A stretch of DNA of 64,000 nt from Nonomuraea sp. NEAU-A123 (lineage in GTDB: Bacteria; Actinomycetota; Actinomycetes; Streptosporangiales; Streptosporangiaceae): the NCBI RefSeq assembly GCF_018603905.1, contig NZ_JAHFZZ010000010.1, positions 306,086-370,085 of the forward strand. The letters run 5' to 3'. The position numbers and the translations under genes were made by a program. The notes beneath the pieces were generated by a model. The model had not been told where the DNA came from. It saw only the letters and a list, made by a program, of their open reading frames with translations, and searched no databases. Positions 8,282 to 16,960 of the stretch are shown here, piece by piece. Positions within the stretch are counted from its first letter, which is position 1, and each line of letters opens with the position of its first letter.

Positions 8282-9493
8282 TTAACAGGAACGCCGGTTG
8301 AACAGGAACAGGGAGAGGCCGAGCAGCCCGGCCGCCATCCCGGAGAGCACGGCGAGCTCGGGGAGCACCGTGCCGATGCCCGCGCCGGGCCTGGTCAGCG
8401 CCAGCAGCGCGTCCATGCCCCAGGCGTGCGGGAAGAGATGGCCGAGCGAGTTGAGGAAGTCCCCCGCCGACTCCCTCGGCCACAGGCAGCCGCCCAGCAT
8501 GCCGAGCACGATGCCGAGCGGCGGCCCGATGGCGGGCGCCTGCGACGGCGCGCGCACCAGGCTGCCGACCAGGATCGCGGCGCCGGTGGCCACCAGCGAG
8601 AACGCGCCGACCACCGCGGCGACGCCCAGCGGGTCGCCCCACGACACCCCGAACACCAGCGAGCTCACCACCATGATCAACAGCGACTGCGCGACGGCCA
8701 CGACGAACCTGCTCAGCGCCTCCCCCGCGAGCACCGACCGGCGCCTGACGGGTGCGGTGAGCGCGCGCTGGAGCATCCCGAGCCGCCTGCTCTCGGCGAG
8801 CGCGGCGGCGACGGCCATGGAGTTGATGAACGTGAACAGCAGCAGGTTGCCCGGGGCCGTGTAGGCGAAGCCCCTGGGGGTGGCGCCGGACGTACCGGAG
8901 CCGACGACCGAGACGCGGCCCGACTCGGCCTGTGCCTCGCGGACACGCGCGGCGGCCTGCGCGGGCGTGGCGCCCGCGGCCTCGACCGCCCTGGTGGCTT
9001 CGAGCACGGCGGCCACCCTGCCGACCGCGACGTCGACGGCGCTGCGGGCCGCCATGCCGCTGCCGTTCACCTGGGTCATGACGAGTTCGAGCCGGGTCGA
9101 GCCGGTCGGGATCACCACCCCCGCGGCCAGGGACCCTTCGCGGACGCCCGACCGCAGGTCCTGCTTGGTCGCCACGGACGTGATGGCGAGGTCAGGGTGC
9201 GCGCGCAGCTCCTTGAGCACGGCGGCCGCCACCGGATCGGAACTCGGGGCGACGACTCCGACGGGCAGCTTGGCGGCCCCCACGGCGCCCCCGCCGAGCG
9301 CCATGCCGACGAACGCGAGGTTGACGAACGGCATGATCACCATGAAGAACAGGCCGACCTTGTCGCGGGAGAGCCGGCGCAGGTTCGCCGCCACCAGCGC
9401 GAGGATGGGACGCGGCCGCAGCCGAGCAGCCCCTTGCGGCCGCATTCGAGCAGCGCCTTGCGGCCGCGGCCGAGCGGCGCCTTGTGGCCTCAT
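8282..9493 (-). CDS. ABC-2 type transporter permease (second permease)
   Basis: This 403-aa integral membrane protein is of the ABC-2/drug-export type: one N-terminal transmembrane segment (VGLFFMVIMPFVNLAFVGMAL), a large extracytoplasmic region of about 170 residues, then five hydrophobic segments towards the C terminus. The ATG overlaps the stop of the upstream permease as ATGA. The first 30 residues are an oddity: three copies of a (M/P)RPQGAAR unit encoded by tandem repeats, not found in the sister permease. With that permease and the ATPase it would form a heterodimeric exporter for the cluster product, or give self-resistance. Confidence 0.88.
   Translation of the reverse strand: MRPQGAARPRPQGAARMRPQGAARLRPRPILALVAANLRRLSRDKVGLFFMVIMPFVNLAFVGMALGGGAVGAAKLPVGVVAPSSDPVAAAVLKELRAHPDLAITSVATKQDLRSGVREGSLAAGVVIPTGSTRLELVMTQVNGSGMAARSAVDVAVGRVAAVLEATRAVEAAGATPAQAAARVREAQAESGRVSVVGSGTSGATPRGFAYTAPGNLLLFTFINSMAVAAALAESRRLGMLQRALTAPVRRRSVLAGEALSRFVVAVAQSLLIMVVSSLVFGVSWGDPLGVAAVVGAFSLVATGAAILVGSLVRAPSQAPAIGPPLGIVLGMLGGCLWPRESAGDFLNSLGHLFPHAWGMDALLALTRPGAGIGTVLPELAVLSGMAAGLLGLSLFLFNRRSC
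9410..9493 (-). repeat. In-frame coding tandem repeat (RPQGAA units) at the permease N terminus
   Basis: Roughly three 24- to 27-bp units, each containing GAGCAGC/GAGCGGCGCCTTG(C/T)GGCC on the plus strand, encode the repeated residues RPQGAAR in the second permease. Coding in-frame repeats at an N terminus of a transporter suggest replication slippage. The true start could also be the later internal Met, which would leave two units out of the protein. Confidence 0.7.
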
Positions 9494-10668
9494 CCGAGCA
9501 GCCCCTTCCTGAAGCCGGCCGCGGCCAGGCCGCCCGCCGCCAGCGCGATCGCGCACAGCACGCCGATCGGGACGATCACCGTGGTCAAGCCGCCACCGGA
9601 GCCGGCGAGCTGGACGAGCCCGGTCGACGTCCACCCGTTCGGGGTGAGCAGCGCCACCTTCTGCAGGAAGCCGGGCAGGTTGTACAGCGGCACCAGGCTG
9701 CCGCCGAAGAAGGCCATCACGAACGAGACGACCATGGTGATCCCGTCGGCCTGGGCGTCGGTCTTCGCCCGGCTGGCCACCAGCATGGTGATCGCGGCGG
9801 CGGCGAGGACGTGCGCGACCAGCAGCGCGAAGACCGCCACCGGGTCGCCCCAGCTCGTGCCGAAGATGAGCGAGGAGGACACCCAGGTGGCGCAGACGCT
9901 GACCACGCCGAGCCCGAACCCGACGAGCGCCTTGCCCGCGATCGGCGCCCACCGAGGGATCGGCGCCGCCCGCATCCGGTCGAGCGTGCCCTGCCGCCGC
10001 TCGGTGAGCAGGCTCCTGAACGACGCGCCCACCACGAAGAAGGCGAACAGGGCGGCCATGCCGGAGCCGTAGTACACCGACAGGTCGACCTTCCCGCCTT
10101 CCATGGGGTCGTCGGCCAGGCTCAGTCCCGGCCCGGCGGCGCCGTTGCGCTCCACCAGCTCCTTCACCCGGTCGCCCGGCACGCCGTACGCGAGCGAGGC
10201 GCGGACCGCGAGCGTGCGGGCGTCCACCACCGAGGAGATGCGGTCGACGATGGCGTTGGCCACCACGCCCGCGAGCGGCGACTCGGCGGAGGTGAGCACG
10301 GCGACCTGGCCGCCGGCGCCCGCGCCGACGCTCTTGGTGAAGCCCTGGGGGAACACGATGGCCGAGCCGATGTCACCAGAGTCGAGCGACCGCTGCGCCT
10401 CCTGCCTGCTGGGCAGGTCGCGCAGCGTCAGCATGCCCTTGAGCTGCTCGCTGGACATGACCTCCCGCCGCACGCTGGCGGAGAACTCGCCGCGGTCGAG
10501 GTCGACGAAGCCGATCGTGGCGCGCAGCGGCGGGTCGTCGCCGCCCAGGGCGAAGCCGAAGAGAGTGGCCAGCGCGATGGGCACGATCAGCGCGACCACC
10601 AGGGCCGTCCCGTCGCGCGTCCGGGTACGCAGCTCCAGCGCGGCCACGGACAGAAGGGGTCTCAGCAT
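9490..10668 (-). CDS. ABC-2 type transporter permease (first permease)
   Basis: This 392-aa ABC-2 permease has a hydrophobic N-terminal segment (LVVALIVPIALATLFGFAL), a long soluble extracytoplasmic loop of about 160 residues and five C-terminal transmembrane helices, including FAFFVVGASFRSLLTERRQGT, whose ERRQGT motif is characteristic of ABC-2 exporters. The start follows the ATPase stop by 2 nt. It shares the architecture of the next gene, so the pair is probably a duplicated heterodimer. An efflux role for the cluster product is inferred from the context. Confidence 0.9.
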   Translation of the reverse strand: MLRPLLSVAALELRTRTRDGTALVVALIVPIALATLFGFALGGDDPPLRATIGFVDLDRGEFSASVRREVMSSEQLKGMLTLRDLPSRQEAQRSLDSGDIGSAIVFPQGFTKSVGAGAGGQVAVLTSAESPLAGVVANAIVDRISSVVDARTLAVRASLAYGVPGDRVKELVERNGAAGPGLSLADDPMEGGKVDLSVYYGSGMAALFAFFVVGASFRSLLTERRQGTLDRMRAAPIPRWAPIAGKALVGFGLGVVSVCATWVSSSLIFGTSWGDPVAVFALLVAHVLAAAAITMLVASRAKTDAQADGITMVVSFVMAFFGGSLVPLYNLPGFLQKVALLTPNGWTSTGLVQLAGSGGGLTTVIVPIGVLCAIALAAGGLAAAGFRKGLLG

Positions 10669-10670
10669 GG

Positions 10671-11605
<935 letters not shown>

Positions 11606-11609
<4 letters not shown>

Positions 11610-12601
11610 CGGCCCCACCCCTCCGGCTCGCCCTTGTCGGCGGTGTTGCCCGCGCAGACCTGGCGTTCCAGATCGACGCCGAGCTGGTGGTCGAGCGGGC
11701 TGTTGCCGGTCACCAGGTTCCACAGGATGTGGTTGTCCACGGCGTCGTCGCCTCCCCAGCCCTTGGACGAGCCCATGACGAACGCCGCGCCCATGACCGT
11801 CTCGCCGCTGGGATGGTTGTCGTGGATCCGGTTGTCCACGACGCTGACCCGGTGCGTCCCGATCAGCGCCAGGCCCACGCCGGAGATCGGCGGGCCTGCG
11901 GCCCCCAGCGCGTCGGGGGCGTCGCCGCCCGCGGCCAGGCCGTTGCCGTACAGGTCGTTGCCCGAGACGAGGCAGTCGCGGACGCCGCCGTCGGGCTCGC
12001 CCTCGTAGGTCTGGTTGAGCATCAGCAGCCCGGCGGCGTTGCCGTGGCAGGAGTTACGCAGGACCCTGACGCGGGAGGAATTGTCAATGAAGATCCCGAA
12101 GGCGTTGGCGAAGGTCTCGTTGTCCGCCACCAGCCCGTCGGTCTCGGGGCAGAAGCTGAGCGCGATGCCGCCGTACTGGCTGCCCGACGCCGTGCAGCCG
12201 GTCACCTCGCACCGGCTCGACTCGCGCACGTAGACGCCCCAGACCGCGTTGCCGGCCGCCTCGACGTCCCGTACGGTCAGGCCGGTCACGGTGTGGGCGT
12301 AGATCCCCGCGCCCGAGGCGCCGCGCACGGTCAGCCCGGCTATCGTGACGTCGCCGACGCCGTGCGCGGTGATGCCGCTGACGACGTCCGCCGCCGCGTC
12401 GTGCAGCGGCGGGATCCCTTCGGGGACGGAGTCTCCGGGAACCAGCACCGTGCGGCCCGCCCCGGCGCCGGTCAGCGTCACGCCGCTGTGCCTGATCCAC
12501 ACGTTCTCTGCGTACGTGCCCGCCGCCAGCTCGATCGTCGCGCCGGCGCCCGCCTCGTCGAGTGCCCGCTGGATCGACTGGCCGGGCCTCACCTGGGACA
12601 T
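11606..12601 (-). CDS. Right-handed parallel beta-helix (pectin-lyase/NosD-like) protein, no signal peptide
   Basis: This 331-aa protein starts with SIQRALDEAGAGATIELAAGTY, the classical first turn of a NosD/pectate-lyase-like beta-helix. It continues with regularly spaced G(V/L)T(L/I)-type and N/G-rich turns (VTIAGLTVRGASGAGIYA, VTGLTVRDVEAAGNAVWGVY, SRVRVLRNSCHGNAAGLLM). It has no secretion signal, so a cytoplasmic location is expected, which is unusual for this fold outside biosynthetic clusters. It overlaps the upstream PPTase gene by 13 nt and the ATPase by 4 nt. A sugar-, cyclase- or isomerase-like tailoring role is possible; no catalytic residues can be assigned from sequence alone. 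Confidence 0.82.
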
Positions 12602-13086
12602 CCTGGGTCTCCCTCGTTGTCGACGTACACGATGGCCAGGGAGACGAGCAGTCCGGAGCCCATCCCCCATCGGGCCGCCCCGGCCACCCGGCCCTCGCGG
12701 GGCGCCAGCCGTACCAGGGCCGCCTGTTCGCACGCGCCCCGGACGGCGTAGGACGAGCCGCCGGTCAGCGTGAGCCCGGTCGAGGCGGTCAGTTCCGCGG
12801 CCGCCTCGTCGAGCAGCCGCCCCGTCCAGGCGGCGGGCCGCCCGGCGCGGGCCTCGAAGTCGTGCCAGGTGAAGCCGGGCGGGCGCCCGCCGACCGCCTT
12901 GATGAAGCACTCCTTGACGGAGAAGGCCACCTCCTCCACGCCCAGCTCACGCTCGGCGGGCGTGGTGAGGTGGTCGGTGAACACGGCCCCGCCGCGCCCG
13001 GCCGCCCTGGCGAGCCGGTCGGCGTCCACGATGTCCACACCCACCAGCACGGCAGGAAGCACGGACTGTACGGCTGGCAGCCTCAT
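12589..13086 (-). CDS. AcpS-type 4'-phosphopantetheinyl transferase
   Basis: This 165-aa protein has both hallmarks of the AcpS/PPTase fold: VGVDIVDADRL near residues 13-23, supplying the first metal-binding Asp, and FSVKECFIKAVGG, supplying the Glu and Lys of the KE motif. It would transfer phosphopantetheine from CoA to the serine of the cluster carrier proteins. The ATG overlaps the stop of the upstream hydrolase as ATGA. A second, apparently degenerate AcpS-like gene lies 1.6 kb upstream in the same operon. The C-terminal 20 residues (VYVDNEGDPGCPR) overlap the beta-helix gene and look poorly conserved. Confidence 0.8.
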   Translation of the reverse strand: MRLPAVQSVLPAVLVGVDIVDADRLARAAGRGGAVFTDHLTTPAERELGVEEVAFSVKECFIKAVGGRPPGFTWHDFEARAGRPAAWTGRLLDEAAAELTASTGLTLTGGSSYAVRGACEQAALVRLAPREGRVAGAARWGMGSGLLVSLAIVYVDNEGDPGCPR

Positions 13087-13868
13087 GCCGAGACCTTGGC
13101 GCAGCGGGCCACGAACGGTTCGAGCACGGCGTTGTACTCGCCCGGCCGCTCGATCATCGGGATGTGCCCGCTGTCCTCGACCACCACCACGTCGTTCTCC
13201 GGGTAGCCGGCGAGCAGCTCCAGCCATGGGCCGACCGGCGTCATCCGGTCGTGCCTGCCCCAGACGTACAGGGACGGGCAGCGGACCTTGTCGAGGGCAG
13301 GTTTGACCTGGTAGCGGCGGGTGGCCTTGAGGCTGCGGGCCATGCTGACCATGGCCTCCGGCTGCCGGAGCATGGTGCCGACCTCGTCCATCTGCTCCCG
13401 GGTGAAGAAGGGCTCGGTGCCGTGGAAGAGCGCGGACACCATGCGGGCGCCGAAGTCGTCGCCGAACGGCTGCACGCTGGCCCGCCGGTCGAAGCTCAGC
13501 CCGACGTCGGGGTCCGGGGTCAGGCCGGGGGCGCCGCTCACCACGATGCCCCTGATCCGGTCGGGGCGGCGGCCGGCCAGGTCGATGGCGACCAGGCCGC
13601 CGAGTGAGTTGGCGCAGAGGATGAGGTCCTCGACGCCGGCCTCGTCGCAGGCGGCCAGCAGCGCGTCGCCGAGCCGTTCGATCGACCCGGCCACCCGGCG
13701 GTCGAGCGCGCAGATCGCCTCGTGCGTACGCAGCACCGGCACGCCGGCCCGCGCCAGATGGCGGTAGGGGTGCTCCCAGATCCAGCCGCCGGCGAACAGC
13801 GCGGACATGAAGACCACAGCGGGGCCGCCGCCGTCGCCGAGCCGGTGCTCGGTGGTGAAGTCGGACAT
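13083..13868 (-). CDS. Alpha/beta hydrolase
   Basis: This 261-aa alpha/beta-hydrolase has its nucleophile elbow in CANSLGGLVAID (Ser in N-S-L-G-G), the acid in VWGRHDRMTP and the catalytic His in EDSGHIPMIERP. It could be a thioesterase that releases the chain, or an esterase/lactonase; the sequence does not decide. The ATG at 13868 is chosen over longer in-frame starts because GGAG lies 6-7 nt upstream and it then begins 11 nt after the preceding stop. It is embedded in the tightly coupled minus-strand operon. Confidence 0.87.
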   Translation of the reverse strand: MSDFTTEHRLGDGGGPAVVFMSALFAGGWIWEHPYRHLARAGVPVLRTHEAICALDRRVAGSIERLGDALLAACDEAGVEDLILCANSLGGLVAIDLAGRRPDRIRGIVVSGAPGLTPDPDVGLSFDRRASVQPFGDDFGARMVSALFHGTEPFFTREQMDEVGTMLRQPEAMVSMARSLKATRRYQVKPALDKVRCPSLYVWGRHDRMTPVGPWLELLAGYPENDVVVVEDSGHIPMIERPGEYNAVLEPFVARCAKVSA

Positions 13869-13879
13869 GAAGGCTCCAG

Positions 13880-14734
13880 TCACAGTAGGGAGGCGTCGCC
13901 TGGGATCCACCCGCAGCCGCAGGCGGCGTCCGGACCGACCCGGACGACGGTGTCGCAGGCGGGACAGCGGGCGTACTCGCGGATGTCGGAGGGGATCCAG
14001 ACGCTGGTGAGCACCCGGGTACACAGGCCGCCCTTGAAGAAGCGGCGCATGCTCCGCTGATGCGGCCTGGCGTGCACCGCGCGGACGGACTCGGGGCGGT
14101 CGAAGGCGGTCACTGTGAACTTGCGGTCGCCGACGTCGAACGTCGCCAGGCCGAGGAAGCCCTTGGACGCCCGCAGCGACTTGACGACCTCCACGCTGAG
14201 CAGGTCCACGTCCGCCGCCTCCGCGTCGTCACGGACCTCCAGCCAGGTCAGCGTCAGGACGCCCGGCGGCTCGGTGCGCCCGGTGGGGACGCGCGCGCTG
14301 ACGCCGAACTGCCTGACCTCATCGGCCGCCGGCACGAACCGCGCCGAGTAGCCGAGCGCCTCCGCGACCGCCAGCCGGTCGAAGCAGCGCCGCACGCGCG
14401 GGCCGTCCGCGCCGAGGGTCACCAGGTCGCTCCCCTGGACGCCGACGGTCCCGCCGACCGTGGGCATGCCCAGGTAGGGCGCGCGGTGGTCGGCCTGGAG
14501 CGTCCACCAGAGCGTGACGGCGTCGCCGTCGCCGACCACCCGGTCCACCAGGAACCGCGGCCGCTGGAAGCGGGCCAGCGTGCCGGCCGCGTGCGCGGCC
14601 AGTGCGGCGCCGCTCAGCTCGCCGCCGGAGTCGGGGTCGCTGTAGGAGGCGGCGGTGGCGGCCACGGCCTCGGGGTCACCGGCCTGCCACGCCTCCAGGT
14701 GCTGTTCGGCGGCCTTCCTGGCGTCCATGGTCAT
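13880..14734 (-). CDS. Three-part protein: SnoaL-like domain, ABM-like domain and C-terminal zinc ribbon
   Basis: Three regions can be seen in this 284-aa protein. Residues 1-130 (EQHLEAWQAGDPEAVAATAA and the downstream VTLWWTLQADH) resemble a SnoaL/NTF2-like cone fold. Residues about 140-245 (LTLTWLEVRDDAEAADVDLL, SLRASKGFLGLATF, PHQRSMRRFF) resemble a ferredoxin-like antibiotic-biosynthesis-monooxygenase (ABM/DUF3291-like) domain. The last 30 residues hold CPAC and CGCGW cysteine pairs typical of a small zinc ribbon. Such domains are usually separate cyclase or oxygenase proteins in polyketide pathways. The ATG start overlaps the upstream stop (ATGA), confirming the frame. The domain assignments are by pattern and could be refined by structure prediction. 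Confidence 0.7.
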   Translation of the reverse strand: MTMDARKAAEQHLEAWQAGDPEAVAATAASYSDPDSGGELSGAALAAHAAGTLARFQRPRFLVDRVVGDGDAVTLWWTLQADHRAPYLGMPTVGGTVGVQGSDLVTLGADGPRVRRCFDRLAVAEALGYSARFVPAADEVRQFGVSARVPTGRTEPPGVLTLTWLEVRDDAEAADVDLLSVEVVKSLRASKGFLGLATFDVGDRKFTVTAFDRPESVRAVHARPHQRSMRRFFKGGLCTRVLTSVWIPSDIREYARCPACDTVVRVGPDAACGCGWIPGDASLL

Positions 14735-15156
14735 GCCTCGTCCTCGTCTTCGGGCAGCCGCGCCGAGGCGACGGCCACGGCGAGCACCTTGCCGTCGGTG
14801 TGGCTGAGCGAGAGCCGGATCTGCCGGTCGGGCCCCGCCGCCGCGCGCAGCGCCCCGCCGAGCCGGACGGCCGGCGGGTGCCCGGTGTGGCAGACGGCGG
14901 TCTTCGCGCAGTTGGCGGTGGGCCTGGGCAGCACCTCCGCCTGGCCGAGGTGCTCGGCCGTGGGGGTGACGCCGAGGAGGCGGAGCACCGCGTACTTGCC
15001 CGCCAGGCGCCCGGCCCAGTGCTGGAGCGTGCGGCCGTACCCGGACCTGAGGCGCTCGGCCGCCGTGTACACCTCTTCGAGGCGCATGTCGCCGACCAGC
15101 TCCTGCGGCCGGGAGAGCCCGGCGAAGCCGACCATCGCGCTGCCCCACCGGTTCAT
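14731..15156 (-). CDS. AcpS-like protein lacking the metal-binding residues
   Basis: This 141-aa protein has the layout of holo-ACP synthase: a helix HWAGRLAGKYAVLRLLG in the place of the RFAAKEAVLKALG segment, and a C-terminal strand IRLSLSHTDGKVLAVAVA in the place of the VSLSHTDGYA region. The metal-binding Asp of the G(V/I)DI motif is not found at the N terminus and the KE glutamate reads KY, so the usual Mg2+ ligands seem to be missing. It could be a carrier-protein-binding scaffold or a repurposed enzyme. The start at 15156 is fixed by an ATGA overlap with the malonyltransferase stop. The fold assignment is fairly good; the function is open. Confidence 0.72.
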   Translation of the reverse strand: MNRWGSAMVGFAGLSRPQELVGDMRLEEVYTAAERLRSGYGRTLQHWAGRLAGKYAVLRLLGVTPTAEHLGQAEVLPRPTANCAKTAVCHTGHPPAVRLGGALRAAAGPDRQIRLSLSHTDGKVLAVAVASARLPEDEDEA

Positions 15157-16058
15157 GCCGCGATCCCCCTGGACAGCCGCCGGAGGGTGGCGGGCTCGGC
15201 CAGGCTCAGACAGCGCGCGCCCGCCCGGCGCGACAGGCCCGAGAGCACCTTGCTGTCGCCCACCTCGACGCCGGGGGCGAGCCCTTCCACCGCGGCCACC
15301 GTGTCCGTCCACCGGACCCGCCCGGTGAGCTGGGCGATCAGCGCGTCCCTGAGCGTGGCGAGGTCGGTGGTGGGCTCACCGGTCACGTTCGGGACCACGG
15401 GCACGAGGGGCTCGGCCATCGGCGCGGCCCGCACCGCCGCGGCCCAGGCGGGGACGGCCGCCGCCATCAGCGGCGAGTGGAAGGCGTTGCCGACCCGTAG
15501 CGGCACGATCTTGCTGGCCCGCGTGGCGAGCTTGCCCAGCCGGTCCAGGGCCGGCAGCGCGCCGGAGACCACCACGTGGCCCGGCGCGTTCTCCAGGGCC
15601 ACGACCAGCGGCTCGTCCTCGGTGCCCGCCTCCGCGGCCAGCTCCTCGACGTCCTCGACCGGCAGGCCCATCACCGCGTGCATCCCGCCCATGACGCCGA
15701 CGCCGGCCATCAGCCGGGACCTGAGCTCGACCAGCCGTACGGTGTCGGCGAGGGTGAGCACGCCCGCCGCGTGCAGGGCGCTCAGCTCGCCGACGCTGTG
15801 CCCGGCGACCACCAGCGGCTCGAACCCCTCCTCCAGCATCACGGCCAGCGCCGCCAGATTGCACGCCGTCACCGCGATCTGCGCGTGCTCGGTCGCCACC
15901 AGCCTGTCGAGCGGCCCGCGAGCGCACAGCGGGGTGATGGGCTGGGAGAGCAGCGCGTCAACCTCGTCGAGCCGCGCTCGCGCCACGGGTCGGCGACGCA
16001 GCCACGCACCCATACCGACACGGACCGTGCCTTGTCCTGGGAAGAGAAATCCAAGCAT
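15153..16058 (-). CDS. Malonyl-CoA:ACP acyltransferase
   Basis: This 301-aa FabD-family protein begins GFLFPGQGTV, has the catalytic serine in VAGHSVGELSALHAAG (Ser88), the arginine in VELRSRLM and the catalytic His in NAFHSPLM. It loads malonyl onto the ACPs of the ketosynthase system. A discrete acyltransferase fits the dissociated, type II-like arrangement. The ATG at 16058 is preferred over GTG at 16067 because AGGAG lies 8 nt upstream. It sits 35 nt after the epoxide-hydrolase-like gene and heads the second part of the operon. Confidence 0.93.
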   Translation of the reverse strand: MLGFLFPGQGTVRVGMGAWLRRRPVARARLDEVDALLSQPITPLCARGPLDRLVATEHAQIAVTACNLAALAVMLEEGFEPLVVAGHSVGELSALHAAGVLTLADTVRLVELRSRLMAGVGVMGGMHAVMGLPVEDVEELAAEAGTEDEPLVVALENAPGHVVVSGALPALDRLGKLATRASKIVPLRVGNAFHSPLMAAAVPAWAAAVRAAPMAEPLVPVVPNVTGEPTTDLATLRDALIAQLTGRVRWTDTVAAVEGLAPGVEVGDSKVLSGLSRRAGARCLSLAEPATLRRLSRGIAA

Positions 16059-16093
16059 GACGCGCACTCCTTTCGCCTAAAGCTGCCTTTCGC

Positions 16094-16960
16094 CTACAAC
16101 CGCCTGCGCGGTCGCCTGTCCTCGTGGGCGGCCTGCTCGGTGCCGAGGAAGCCGAGGAGGAGCTTGTTCACCTCGTCGGGGGCGTCGAGCGGGAGCCAGT
16201 GGCCCGCGTCCTCGACGCGCTCGTAGCGCCACGGCCCCTTGACGTACTTGCCGGACGCCGACATGCCCTCTTCCAGCAGCGCCTTGTCCCCCGCTCCCCA
16301 GATGCCGAGCGTGGGGGCCAGCACGGGCGGGAAGGGGCGGGCCGGCCGCAGCTCGGCCGCGGGCGAGCGGTTGGCGCGGTACCAGTTCAGCCCCGCCGTC
16401 AGGGCGCCGGGCCGGGCCAGGTCGCGCAGGTAACGGTCGTAGTCACCGTCGCGGCCCATGATCTCCTTGAACAGCCGCCACCCGTTGCGCCGCAGCAGCT
16501 CCTCGCTCACACCGGGGAACTGGTAGAAGAGCATGTACCAGGAGGCCGCCCGCTGCTCCAGCGAAGGAGTGGCGAAGACGCCCGGGTGCCCGACCGACAG
16601 CACGGCCAGGTGGTCGATCCTGCGGGGCATCAGGAAGGCGTACATCCAGGCGATGGCCGCGCCCCAGTCGTGGCCGACGATGTGCGGCCGGCGAATGCCG
16701 AGCCGCATGGTCAGCGCGACGACGTCGTTGACGATCGTCTGCATCCCGTACGCCTCGATCTCCTGCGGCTTGCCGGAGTCGCCGAACCCGCGCAGGTCCG
16801 GCGCGATCACCCGGAAGCCGCCCTCGACCAGGGCCGGGATCTGGTGCCGCCACAGGTAGGAGGAGTCGGGGAAGCCGTGCAGCAGGATGACGGGGTCGCC
16901 TTCGCCCTCGTCGACGTAGGCGAGCTCGACGTCGTTGACCTGGATCCGCTTCTTGTTCAT
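16094..16960 (-). CDS. Epoxide-hydrolase-like alpha/beta hydrolase
   Basis: This 288-aa protein matches the epoxide hydrolase/haloalkane dehalogenase branch of alpha/beta hydrolases. It has the HGFP oxyanion motif (HGFPDSSYLWRHQ), nucleophile Asp98 in GHDWGAAIAW, acid Asp in GIWGAGDKALL and the base His in EDAGHWLPLDAP. Tyrosines in the cap region would polarise the epoxide. With flavin oxidoreductases in the same operon, opening of an epoxide on the polyketide is a natural hypothesis. Its ATG overlaps the stop of the upstream FAD enzyme. Confidence 0.88.
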   Translation of the reverse strand: MNKKRIQVNDVELAYVDEGEGDPVILLHGFPDSSYLWRHQIPALVEGGFRVIAPDLRGFGDSGKPQEIEAYGMQTIVNDVVALTMRLGIRRPHIVGHDWGAAIAWMYAFLMPRRIDHLAVLSVGHPGVFATPSLEQRAASWYMLFYQFPGVSEELLRRNGWRLFKEIMGRDGDYDRYLRDLARPGALTAGLNWYRANRSPAAELRPARPFPPVLAPTLGIWGAGDKALLEEGMSASGKYVKGPWRYERVEDAGHWLPLDAPDEVNKLLLGFLGTEQAAHEDRRPRRRL

